Shown: positions 1 through 6,295 of the stretch, piece by piece
Numbering within the stretch: position 1 is the stretch's first letter
Layout: each line of letters starts with the position of its first letter
Assembly (NCBI GenBank): GCA_016844545.1
Contig: JAENJC010000051.1
Location: forward strand, 1-7,708
DNA from: Deltaproteobacteria bacterium
GTDB taxonomy: Bacteria > Desulfobacterota > JAENJC01
Reading direction: 5' to 3'
Length of the DNA: 7,708 bases
Notes under the pieces: generated by a model
What the model saw: only the letters and a program-made list of their open reading frames with translations
The model's database searches: none
Told to the model about the DNA's origin: nothing
Translations under genes and position numbers: made by a program

Positions 1-986
1 ATGGTCCTTCCGTCCCCCTCCGTTATTATCTTAAAAGCCTTTTCATGACTAAAGGCGGGCTTATATGGCCTCTGACTCCTCAATGCGTCATAGATATCGC
101 AGACCATCGTTATCCCACCCTCCACAGGGATATCCTCGCCCTTTAAGCCCCTCGGATATCCTGAGCCGTCCCATGCCTCGTGGTGGTTCAGGGCAACTGA
201 GGCCGCCATCTGGAGATTAAAGTGGGGGGAGCCGGATAGCATCCTGTGCCCGATGGTTGTATGGGTCTTTATTATCACGGATTCTTCCTCGTTAAGTCGT
301 CCCGGCTTTAAAAGGACGCTATCAGGTATGCCGATCTTTCCTATGTCGTGCATCATGCTTGTACAGTCTATTGCCTCCACAAAACTCTCAGGCATGTGCA
401 TGGCCTCGGAAAGTCTTTTTGCATATTTACCTATCCTCATTATATGTGTGCCTGTGTCCGTGTCCCTGTATTCAGCAACTGTCGCAAGGCGTTTTATCAT
501 CTCTGTGCTTGATTCCTTAAGCGAGAGCAGGGCCTCAGCCAGCTCAGCAGTCCGCTTTTCTACAGTCTCTTCGAGTACCTGTTTGTAATTCCTCTCCATC
601 TTTATGACCGTCTCATACCTGACGGCCTTGTCTATCGTAAAGATGAGGTAGTCTGAATTATACGGCTTAATGACCATGTCAAAGGCCCCCTCCCTTATCG
701 CATCGAGGGCTATCTCCAGTTCGGCATATGCGGTCATCAGGATAACGGGCATCTCAGGGTTTATCTCATGTATCTTTTTTAGGAGTTCGATCCCCGTGAT
801 ATTGGGCATCTTGATATCACTCAGGACTATCTCCGCATTCGCCTCCACCATCCGTCGCACGGCCTCCCTTGAGTCCTGACATGCAATTGCGGTGTACCCC
901 TTGGTGTTCAGCAGTATAGTTGTAGCTGAAAGGACATGGGGGTCGTCATCCACAACAAGGATAATGCCTTTGCTTTCCTCTTTCAT
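1..986 (-). CDS. Response regulator with receiver and HD-GYP c-di-GMP phosphodiesterase domains (partial, C-terminus off the left edge)
   Basis: A cytoplasmic RpfG-like two-component output protein that should hydrolyse cyclic di-GMP when its receiver is phosphorylated. The frame is open for 328 codons from an ATG at 984-986. Residues 1-120 are a receiver with an acidic pocket at D13-D15, phospho-acceptor D57 (SDIKMP), T85 and K107. Residues about 125-160 form a charged helical linker. From about 162 onward is HD-GYP, with H181, the HD pair H213-D214 followed by K217, H242, H268-H269, the GYP motif at 276-278 and D297, so the metal-site residues are all present. The position that is Glu in some trinuclear-iron HD-GYP enzymes is D177 here. 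The ATG overlaps the kinase stop (ATGA), and a GGAGG lies 10 nt upstream (997-1001), so translation is probably coupled to the kinase, its likely phosphodonor. Only the last few dozen residues are missing. The HD-GYP assignment is very secure; the activity is inferred from the family. Confidence 0.95.
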   Translation of the reverse strand, partial: MKEESKGIILVVDDDPHVLSATTILLNTKGYTAIACQDSREAVRRMVEANAEIVLSDIKMPNITGIELLKKIHEINPEMPVILMTAYAELEIALDAIREGAFDMVIKPYNSDYLIFTIDKAVRYETVIKMERNYKQVLEETVEKRTAELAEALLSLKESSTEMIKRLATVAEYRDTDTGTHIMRIGKYAKRLSEAMHMPESFVEAIDCTSMMHDIGKIGIPDSVLLKPGRLNEEESVIIKTHTTIGHRMLSGSPHFNLQMAASVALNHHEAWDGSGYPRGLKGEDIPVEGGITMVCDIYDALRSQRPYKPAFSHEKAFKIITEGDGRT

Positions 987-3900
987 CTGTCAAGTACCTC
1001 CCTTACCTTTTTAATAAAGTCGGTGGGCGATATCGGCTTTGAGATAAAAACCATCCCGTTCTCAATGATCCCCTTTGTATGCATGATATCCGCAGTATAC
1101 CCGCTCATGAATATCGCCCTGGCTTCAGGCGTAATCTTTTTTATCTCCTCATACGCCTCCCTGCCGTTCTTCTTAGGCATTATGACGTCAAGGATCAGAA
1201 GCTTTATCATATCTTTATTTTCCATGTATTTCTGCACCGCCTCTTCCCCATTAACGGCCTCTATGACCGTGTAACCGAATGTCTCAAGGAGCGTCTTTGA
1301 AAGCTTCATGACGCTTTTGTCATCCTCGGCAACAAGGACCGTCTCCGTCCCTGTTGCAGAGGCGGTAGAGGCCGCAGTTTCCACTGGCGCCGCATCTCTG
1401 GTCACTGGCTTGGTCATTGGAAGATATATCTTAAAGGTTGTCCCCTTCCCAAGCTCGCTGTACACAGTTATATATCCGTTGTGCTGCTTGACTATCCCGT
1501 ATACTATCGCAAGCCCAAGCCCCGTCCCTTTACCAACCTCCTTGGTCGTGAAAAATGGCTCAAATACCTTCTCCCTTATCTTCTCGTCCATTCCCGCCCC
1601 TGTGTCAGAGACAGAGATAAGGGCGTATTCTCCTATCTCGCCATAGCCGTGGCTGTTTATAAATTTTCTATCAATCTCCTCCCTGCTCGTCTCAATAGTA
1701 AGCACACCTTCCTTACTCATAGCGTCGCGGGCATTGGTGGCAAGGTTTATAAGTACCTGCTCTATCTGCAAGGGGTCCGCAGTCACATTCAGCTCTTTAT
1801 CTAAAATAACAGTCTTGAGTTCTATATCCTCGCCGATAAGCCTCAATAGAAGTTTTTCCACTTTTTCAATGATCTCATTAAGGTTCAGCGGTCTCGGAAA
1901 GATCGCCTGCTTCCTGCCGAACACAAGGAGGCTGCTGGTAAGGCTTGCCCCCCTTTTGGCAGCTTCAATGACCTGTTCCACATTCACTATCAGGGGGTCA
2001 TCCTTTTTCATCTTCATCTCCAATATCCCTGCAAAGCCTATAATGGCCGTAAGCATGTTATTAAAGTCATGGGCGATCCCTCCTACAAGCTGTCCAAGTG
2101 CCTCAAGCTTTTGAGAATGTCGGAGCTGGTCTTCAAGCTTCCTGCGTTCAGTAACATCCTCATGGATACCGATAAAATTAGTAATCACACCCTGGGCATT
2201 TCTGATCGGCGAAATTGTCGCGTATTCCCAGAACGGGTCGCCGTTCTTTTTCTTTGCGAGAAACTCTCCCCGCCATTCAGTATCAGAGATCATTGCCGTC
2301 CCTGATGAAACGATATCCGGCTTCTTCCCGATCACCTCTTCCCTGCTGTAACCAGTGATCTCGATGAACTTTGGATTTATATATTCTATATTAAATGCGG
2401 CATCAGTGATAAATATGGATACAGGGCTCTGTTCAACAGCATGATAGAGATTACGGAGTTCTTTCTCTGCCTGCTTGCGCTCGGTAATCACATCGAACAC
2501 AGCCACGAAATAACCTTTTTCCGGGCTGTACACCGACATCCAGAACCACTGCCGCAAGGCATTCAGGTATATTTCGAACCGTTCCGGCTTGCCGGATAGA
2601 GATACCCGCCCATAGATTTCTAATAACTTTGGATCAGACAGCCGTATGCCCGGACTGACTTCGGATACCCTTTTGCCGACGACATTCTTCAATCCTGTCT
2701 GCGTCTCGAAGGCGGCATTGACGTTGAGATAAATGAAATCCTGCGGCTGGTCCTGCTCGAAAATCATCTGGCAATAGGCGAAACCGTTCAGTATGTTTTC
2801 GAACAGGGAGCGATAGAGTTTCTCGCTCTCGGACAACGCCTGCTCCGCCTGCTTGCGCTCTTCAAGCAGGGCGTTGAATCCTTCGGCCATTCTGTTGAAG
2901 CTGTCGCCTATCTGGCTGAGCTCGTCGCGCGTACTGAGCTTGACCCGCTGGCTCAGGTCGCCCTCGGCAAAGGTATGTGCGGAATGGACCAGCGATTTAA
3001 TGCTGCCGATAATGGCGTAGTAGATGCTGACCGAGATATAGACCACCAGCAGAAGCAGCAGCAAGGCGCTGCTGACACTCACAAGCAGCGTATTTTCTGC
3101 CCGGGCAATCCGCGCCTTGATGAGCGTTTGGGTTGCCGGCAGCATGGAGTCATGCAGTTGCGCGTAGCCCTTGTCGATTGCTGCGGTGGCCATCCCCAGA
3201 AAGGCCTCGGGAGGCGTGGCAAAACGACCGCTGAGAATGTCCGATGTCACGAGGCCGACAACTTGCCGCGCCAAGTCGGCAATGCTGTCGACTGCAGTCA
3301 GGAGCGATTCCCGCACTGCCGGATTGTAGTGGCCGACCTTCTCGATGTTGCCCCTGAGCTCCCTGAGCGAGCTGTTGTATTCGGCGATCAGGACGTTCAA
3401 TTTGATTTTCTGGGATTCGGTGATCTGCCTTTTGGCCAGAATCCCGGTGCCGTATGCGCGGAGCTGGCCGAGGCGTTCGAGTGCGTGCGGCAGCTTATTG
3501 ATGGCGGTGTCGATCTGGTAGTAGGTGGCGATCTCCCAGTCTAGTGTCAGCAGATAGTCATCGGCAACCGACAGCTTGAATAACTGGATCTGCTCGATCA
3601 GGCGGGTATGCGTGGCTAAGTTCTCATCCACCGTCCAGTGAAGTCCTTCTTTGCGCAGCCGCTCCCACTCTGCCTTAATGTACTGGAAGGCTTCGCTCGA
3701 GGTCAGACCGGGCGGAAACTCTTTCTCCATTGCCCTGAATGCTTCGGCAACCTCTAGTTCCTTGGCGGCACGCCTGTCCCGCATCGCCTCGTTGCCGCCG
3801 AGCAGCGCGGCCGAGAGCCCGCGGTGCTGCTGGATGAACTGCACGGTTCGGAAAATCGGCTCCATCAGCACGAGGCCTTGTAGTTCCCGCTTCGAGGGCT

Positions 3901-4054
3901 GGATAACCGCGTGAAGGCTGGCAAACAGGCTATACATCACCACCGAGATCGCGACCAATGAGATCAGCCACAGCAGCGTAAATTTCCTGGTGTAGTTCAG
4001 ACGGTTCAGCAGGGCGATGGCGGGGGAAAAGATTGCATGTATTGTTTTCTTCAT
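983..4054 (-). CDS. Membrane hybrid sensor histidine kinase (periplasmic sensor-HAMP-PAS-PAS-HisKA-HATPase-receiver)
   Basis: A 1023-residue inner-membrane sensor kinase. TM1 is about 25-45 and TM2 about 323-345; between them lies a helical periplasmic region of about 275 residues carrying FIQQHRGLSAALL, reminiscent of nitrate/nitrite-sensing (NIT-like) domains. HAMP follows (about 346-400), a PAS-like domain (about 408-525), a clearer PAS/PAC (about 535-638, ending GIHEDVTERRKLE), HisKA with H662 in GGIAHDFNN, and HATPase with N774 (N box), DTGAGM 817-822 and GTGLGL 843-848. An Ala/Thr-rich linker leads to a C-terminal receiver with D911-D912, D956 and K1006. The reading frame stays open up to 4204, but I prefer the ATG at 4054: it opens with MKKTIHAIFSP just before TM1, and upstream G+C falls to about 35%. 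No good Shine-Dalgarno precedes it; a GTG eight codons upstream is an alternative. The signal sensed is unknown. The two halves differ in base composition (see findings). Confidence 0.93.
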   Translation of the reverse strand: MKKTIHAIFSPAIALLNRLNYTRKFTLLWLISLVAISVVMYSLFASLHAVIQPSKRELQGLVLMEPIFRTVQFIQQHRGLSAALLGGNEAMRDRRAAKELEVAEAFRAMEKEFPPGLTSSEAFQYIKAEWERLRKEGLHWTVDENLATHTRLIEQIQLFKLSVADDYLLTLDWEIATYYQIDTAINKLPHALERLGQLRAYGTGILAKRQITESQKIKLNVLIAEYNSSLRELRGNIEKVGHYNPAVRESLLTAVDSIADLARQVVGLVTSDILSGRFATPPEAFLGMATAAIDKGYAQLHDSMLPATQTLIKARIARAENTLLVSVSSALLLLLLVVYISVSIYYAIIGSIKSLVHSAHTFAEGDLSQRVKLSTRDELSQIGDSFNRMAEGFNALLEERKQAEQALSESEKLYRSLFENILNGFAYCQMIFEQDQPQDFIYLNVNAAFETQTGLKNVVGKRVSEVSPGIRLSDPKLLEIYGRVSLSGKPERFEIYLNALRQWFWMSVYSPEKGYFVAVFDVITERKQAEKELRNLYHAVEQSPVSIFITDAAFNIEYINPKFIEITGYSREEVIGKKPDIVSSGTAMISDTEWRGEFLAKKKNGDPFWEYATISPIRNAQGVITNFIGIHEDVTERRKLEDQLRHSQKLEALGQLVGGIAHDFNNMLTAIIGFAGILEMKMKKDDPLIVNVEQVIEAAKRGASLTSSLLVFGRKQAIFPRPLNLNEIIEKVEKLLLRLIGEDIELKTVILDKELNVTADPLQIEQVLINLATNARDAMSKEGVLTIETSREEIDRKFINSHGYGEIGEYALISVSDTGAGMDEKIREKVFEPFFTTKEVGKGTGLGLAIVYGIVKQHNGYITVYSELGKGTTFKIYLPMTKPVTRDAAPVETAASTASATGTETVLVAEDDKSVMKLSKTLLETFGYTVIEAVNGEEAVQKYMENKDMIKLLILDVIMPKKNGREAYEEIKKITPEARAIFMSGYTADIMHTKGIIENGMVFISKPISPTDFIKKVREVLDR

Positions 4055-4217
4055 GCCGCTATTATTGTTCGTCACAACCTTATCTCGCTCCCTACTCGTT
4101 AGTACGTTACGACTGTGAACGTTAGCCTCTTCAAAAAAATCTGAGAATTTGTAAGATATTATGTCTGTCTGTGAAAGGAAGGTGTCATAGCTAAAACCTA
4201 ACACAAGATTGGGATGA
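4055..4217. other. AT-rich leader upstream of the kinase gene
   Basis: The minus-strand frame stays open here for 50 more codons, but composition drops to roughly 35% G+C in the 4141-4200 stretch and the encoded residues look like no domain. I read this as the 5' untranslated/promoter region of the kinase rather than coding sequence. CGTTA occurs three times close together at 4097, 4105 and 4120. I could not find a convincing -35/-10 pair on the minus strand. Confidence 0.5.
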
Positions 4218-4645
4218 GTGCAAGAAAAGCTCGGCTTTGTTTACATCGAGTGAAGTGAAGTCTTGCCGTTGCTTATGTGAGGTTCTTCCTTGAGAGGCAA
4301 GTCTTTAATCCCTTGCGGATTAATGGCGCAGAGTAGTTTGATTCCGGAGCTTTCGTGAGTTTGGCGGGTCGGTTTATGTGGAAGGAATGAAACGGAACTG
4401 AGCCTTCCCTATTACAAGCTTAACAGTCTGCTGATGGTGGCTTTGAACGGAACGATTGAGCGTAACGAACGGATGAAGGGGGGACGAAATTACAGATGAA
4501 TGAGTGAAGAGAAGAACGGCGGGAGTCTGTGGAGCCTATGAGAGGCTATTAGAACGCCTATACCGCGCCACTGACAAGGCTTTATCAGGGTGAGCCGAGG
4601 ATGGGCAACCGCCAGTTGCCTTCTCGATTGTTCCGCTCTTTCACG
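4218..4645 (+). ncRNA. Structured non-coding element resembling a truncated group II intron 5' region (domain I)
   Basis: All frames are broken by frequent stops, yet the sequence is rich in paired elements. It opens with GTGCAAG, similar to the GUGYG 5' end of group II introns. GCAAGA at 4220-4225 can pair with TCTTGC at 4261-4266, enclosing a small AAAGC/GCTTT hairpin (4226-4238). A 7-bp hairpin TTAATCC/GGATTAA lies at 4305-4323. A composite stem at 4592-4633 pairs GAGCCGAG with CTCG plus GTTC (three-base bulge) and is capped by GGCAAC/GTTGCC. Purine-rich GAACGGAACG-type stretches between 4380 and 4520 look like group II domain I to me. No 34-nt domain V, no branch-point domain VI and no reverse transcriptase is visible, so it would be a 3'-truncated remnant. 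The family call rests on resemblance only; it could be another structured RNA or a decayed insertion. Both boundaries are approximate. Confidence 0.33.
4592..4633 (+). other. Long bulged hairpin at the distal end of the structured region
   Basis: GAGCCGAG (4592-4599) pairs with CTCG (4623-4626) and, after an ATT bulge, GTTC (4630-4633). An inner 6-bp perfect stem GGCAAC/GTTGCC (4604-4609 and 4615-4620) closes a CGCCA loop. It has the GAGC...GTTC ends of a group II domain V, but it is 42 nt, has a three-base bulge and lacks a GNRA loop, so it is not a normal domain V. No T-run follows, so it is not a classic terminator. Confidence 0.5.
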
Positions 4646-4656
4646 CCAAACATATA

Positions 4657-4685
4657 TTGACAATCAAGTTGTAGAATCATAGACT
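4657..4685 (+). promoter_or_regulatory. Candidate sigma70 promoter upstream of the SpoIIAA-like gene
   Basis: A perfect TTGACA (4657-4662) is followed after 17 nt by TAGACT (4680-4685), which matches four of six -10 positions. Transcription would start near 4692 and leave a leader of about 140 nt before the gene at 4834. The -10 is weak and no experiment supports it. Confidence 0.4.
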
Positions 4686-4767
4686 ACAGAAGTCGATCAT
4701 GCAGACCGTGACAATTTAATATGGAAAGCTGAAGACATATTCAAAAAACTGTATAAAGTTGTAGAAT
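4666..4767 (+). repeat. 12-nt direct repeat AAGTTGTAGAAT, copies 90 nt apart
   Basis: AAGTTGTAGAAT occurs at 4666-4677 and again at 4756-4767, with starts exactly 90 nt apart, in the AT-rich spacer before the SpoIIAA-like gene. The first copy lies within the spacer of the candidate promoter at 4657-4685. It could be paired regulator binding, a duplication scar, or chance in AT-rich sequence. Confidence 0.55.
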
Positions 4768-4833
4768 ATACGGATTTGGTAAACTCTACGGATACGTAGA
4801 AAAAACACTGTTAGGCGGATACGAGAAAAACAA

Positions 4834-5220
4834 ATGCCCATCAATTATCGCATTGATTTACGCCAGAATATGATCTGGACAACAGTAACTGGGATTCTGA
4901 CGGACGGTGAACTTCTTGAGCACAAGCAGAAGATAGTGAGAGATCCGGATTTCCGACCGGGAATGAGAGAGTTGTCCGATGTCCGGAATGTCGAGCAAAT
5001 AGATATAACCTCTGAAGGGGTGCAACGCTTCGTAGCGCAGGATGCCGATGATGTTTTGCTCCTTCGTAATCACAGAATAGCGATTGTTGCTCAGGAGGAT
5101 GTCGTTTTTGGCATGGCTCGTATGTACGCGATGATGACAGAAAAATATCTTGGAGACGTTATGGTATTTCGAGATATGGAGGATGCTATAGCGTGGCTCG
5201 GAATTGAAGAACAAGGATAG
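4834..5220 (+). CDS. SpoIIAA-like / STAS-like small protein of unknown role
   Basis: A 128-residue soluble protein with no signal peptide or membrane segment. The pattern fits the SpoIIAA-like (STAS/SEC14-type fold) family: an opening strand pair (INYRIDLRQNMIWTTVTG), a helix TDGELLEHKQKIVRDPDF, a central strand with the SDVRNV motif near residues 48-53, a strand HRIAIVAQEDVVFGMARM (about 80-97), and the closing VFRDMEDAIAWL. Members of this family are common single-domain proteins whose functions are mostly unknown, so I assign no activity. The ATG is preceded by CGAG and an A-rich run rather than a clear Shine-Dalgarno. The gene stands alone: about 600 nt of non-coding sequence separates it from the divergent kinase and 367 nt from the antitoxin start, so it is probably monocistronic from the promoter near 4657. 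The family call is moderately sure; existence as a gene is fairly sure. Confidence 0.7.
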   Translation: MPINYRIDLRQNMIWTTVTGILTDGELLEHKQKIVRDPDFRPGMRELSDVRNVEQIDITSEGVQRFVAQDADDVLLLRNHRIAIVAQEDVVFGMARMYAMMTEKYLGDVMVFRDMEDAIAWLGIEEQG

Positions 5221-5531
5221 TTATCCCCTTCCTTCCAACTAAAAAAACATGAAATTGCTCATCATCATGCAGCCAACCAGGGACGGTTTCATTATCAGAG
5301 CCATTAAAAGAAATTATATTCCCTTCTAAATCTTTAATGTATATTCGAGGGTCTTTACTTTTAACATTCTCTTAAAGCCTTGCTAAAAAGGGAAAGTAAT
5401 TAGGTGTCAGGGCTACACTCTTGACAAGAACGCTCTACTCCCCCCCCAAAAAAAACATCTCCCCTAGCGCATTTCCAGCTGCTTGTGAGCAAAGGAAGGA
5501 CTTATTTTGGTGACGCGATCGGTCTTGATTG
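5221..5531. other. AT-rich intergenic spacer with no supported gene
   Basis: This spacer ends just before the toxin-antitoxin promoter. It holds a possible broken minus-strand coding remnant (about 5190-5372), an inverted repeat GTGT/ACAC around CAGGGCT (5404-5418) and an abrupt C8A8 tract (5440-5455). A 26-codon plus-strand frame at 5249-5329 exists but has no ribosome site and looks fortuitous. I see no tRNA, no clear terminator and no CRISPR repeats. Confidence 0.6.
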
Positions 5532-5560
5532 TTGCAAAGTAGTCCCTTTTATGTTATAAA
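5532..5560 (+). promoter_or_regulatory. Sigma70-type promoter of the toxin-antitoxin operon
   Basis: TTGCAA (5532-5537), a 17-nt spacer and TATAAA (5555-5560) form a good vegetative promoter. A start near 5567 would give a leader of about 20 nt before the antitoxin ATG at 5588. The inverted repeat GTTA-N5-TAAC (5553-5565) overlaps the -10 box and is a plausible operator for autorepression by the antitoxin, as is usual for Phd/YefM systems. Confidence 0.6.
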
Positions 5561-5587
5561 GTAACCATATTTTAGATGGAGGGGATT

Positions 5588-5848
5588 ATGATTTCTGTAG
5601 GGGTAAAGGAATTAAAGGCAAAACTGAGCAGCTATGTAGGCATGGTGCAGAAGGGCGAGGAGGTCGTTGTGACCGATCACGGAAGGGAGGTCGCCCTTGT
5701 TATTCCGATTTCCAAGGAAAGGCAGGCCGTTAAATCGCTCATGGATTCCGGCAAAGCTAAGTGGTCGGGTGGAAAACCGGAGGGTCTCAAGGGGGTCAAG
5801 GTCAAGGGTAAGCCCATGTCAAATACCGTCCTGGAGGAACGTCGTTGA
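5588..5848 (+). CDS. Phd/YefM-family antitoxin
   Basis: An 86-residue DNA-binding antitoxin that should neutralise the PIN toxin encoded next to it and repress its own promoter. The N-terminal half (1-45) has the typical Phd/YefM pattern: MISVGVKELKAKLSSYV, then a beta segment EEVVVTDHGREVALVIPI. The remaining 40 or so residues are Lys/Gly-rich and probably disordered, the part that usually wraps the toxin. An upstream in-frame ATG at 5576 exists, but the GGAGGGG at 5578-5584 lies directly after it and is ideally placed for the ATG at 5588, so I choose the shorter form. The stop codon overlaps the toxin start. The pairing of a Phd-type antitoxin with a PIN toxin instead of an AbrB-type VapB is well known in bacteria. 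Confidence 0.9.
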   Translation: MISVGVKELKAKLSSYVGMVQKGEEVVVTDHGREVALVIPISKERQAVKSLMDSGKAKWSGGKPEGLKGVKVKGKPMSNTVLEERR

Positions 5849-6294
5849 TCCTCTATCTTGATACCAGCAGCCTCGTAAAGCTTTATGTGGAAGAGGAATA
5901 CTCCGACTTGATCAAGGAATGGGTCAGGGAGGCAGAGACAGTTTCAACCTGCCGCGTGGCGTACCCAGAGGCCGTTTCTGCATTCAACGGTCGCTTTAAC
6001 AGCGGCGACCTTTCCGAGGATGATTACAAACTGATATTAAAGAGATTTTCCCAGGAGTGGAAAAAGCTTGTTGCTCTAGACTTTGATGAGCTTGAGGCGG
6101 GCCGTCTCGTAAAAAAGCATGGTCTGCGGGGATTTGATGCTGTCCACCTTTCCGCTGCAAAACTACTTAAATCAGACAAGGACATCTCCCTTTCGTTTTC
6201 TTCCTTTGACAAAAAGCTGAATGACGCCGCCTCTGCCGAAGGGCTGACTGTTTTGTCCGCGGTAGTCCGTGGCCAATTGCCGAATTTAGGTTAA
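5845..6294 (+). CDS. PIN-domain ribonuclease toxin (VapC-like)
   Basis: A 149-residue PIN-fold protein, the toxin of the pair. The family are Mg2+-dependent endoribonucleases that cut tRNA, rRNA or other RNA and arrest translation. Acidic active-site residues are all visible: D6 in MILYLDTSSLVKLY, E42 in AYPEAVSAF, D98 in RGFDAVHLSAA and D122 in FSSFDKKL. Length is normal for VapC-like toxins. Translation starts at TTG (5845-5847), which overlaps the antitoxin stop as TTGA; GGAGG at 5833-5837 lies 7 nt upstream, supporting this rare start. Overlap plus a weak start codon would keep toxin output below antitoxin. The target RNA cannot be told from sequence. The toxin appears intact. Confidence 0.92.
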   Translation: MILYLDTSSLVKLYVEEEYSDLIKEWVREAETVSTCRVAYPEAVSAFNGRFNSGDLSEDDYKLILKRFSQEWKKLVALDFDELEAGRLVKKHGLRGFDAVHLSAAKLLKSDKDISLSFSSFDKKLNDAASAEGLTVLSAVVRGQLPNLG

Positions 6295-6295
6295 A

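Noticed and set aside
2975..3544. 189-codon plus-strand frame
   Set aside because: It lies wholly opposite the kinase sensor domain, with Cys/Gly-rich composition typical of an antisense shadow.
4097..4124. Three CGTTA copies as a repeat array or regulator site
   Set aside because: The unit is five bases, spacing is uneven (8 and 15 nt) and no symmetry supports a defined binding site.
4055..4204. N-terminal 50-residue extension of the kinase from an ATG at 4204
   Set aside because: Composition falls to about 35% G+C, the residues show no domain character, and the ATG at 4054 sits properly just before the first membrane segment.
4592..4633. Group II intron domain V
   Set aside because: Ends GAGC and GTTC fit, but it is 42 nt instead of 34, has a three-base bulge and a CGCCA loop instead of GNRA.
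4785..4800. Hairpin TCTACG-GATA-CGTAGA as a terminator
   Set aside because: It is followed on the plus strand by A residues, not T; on the minus strand the T-run precedes the stem. The stem is also short.
4858..5214. 118-codon minus-strand frame
   Set aside because: It is antisense to the SpoIIAA-like gene, which has a recognisable family pattern; this frame has none.
5249..5329. 26-codon plus-strand small ORF
   Set aside because: There is no ribosome site and no family resemblance; the opposite strand reads more like protein.
5421..5426. TTGACA as a promoter -35
   Set aside because: At 16-18 nt downstream lies only C- and A-tract sequence, with no acceptable -10.
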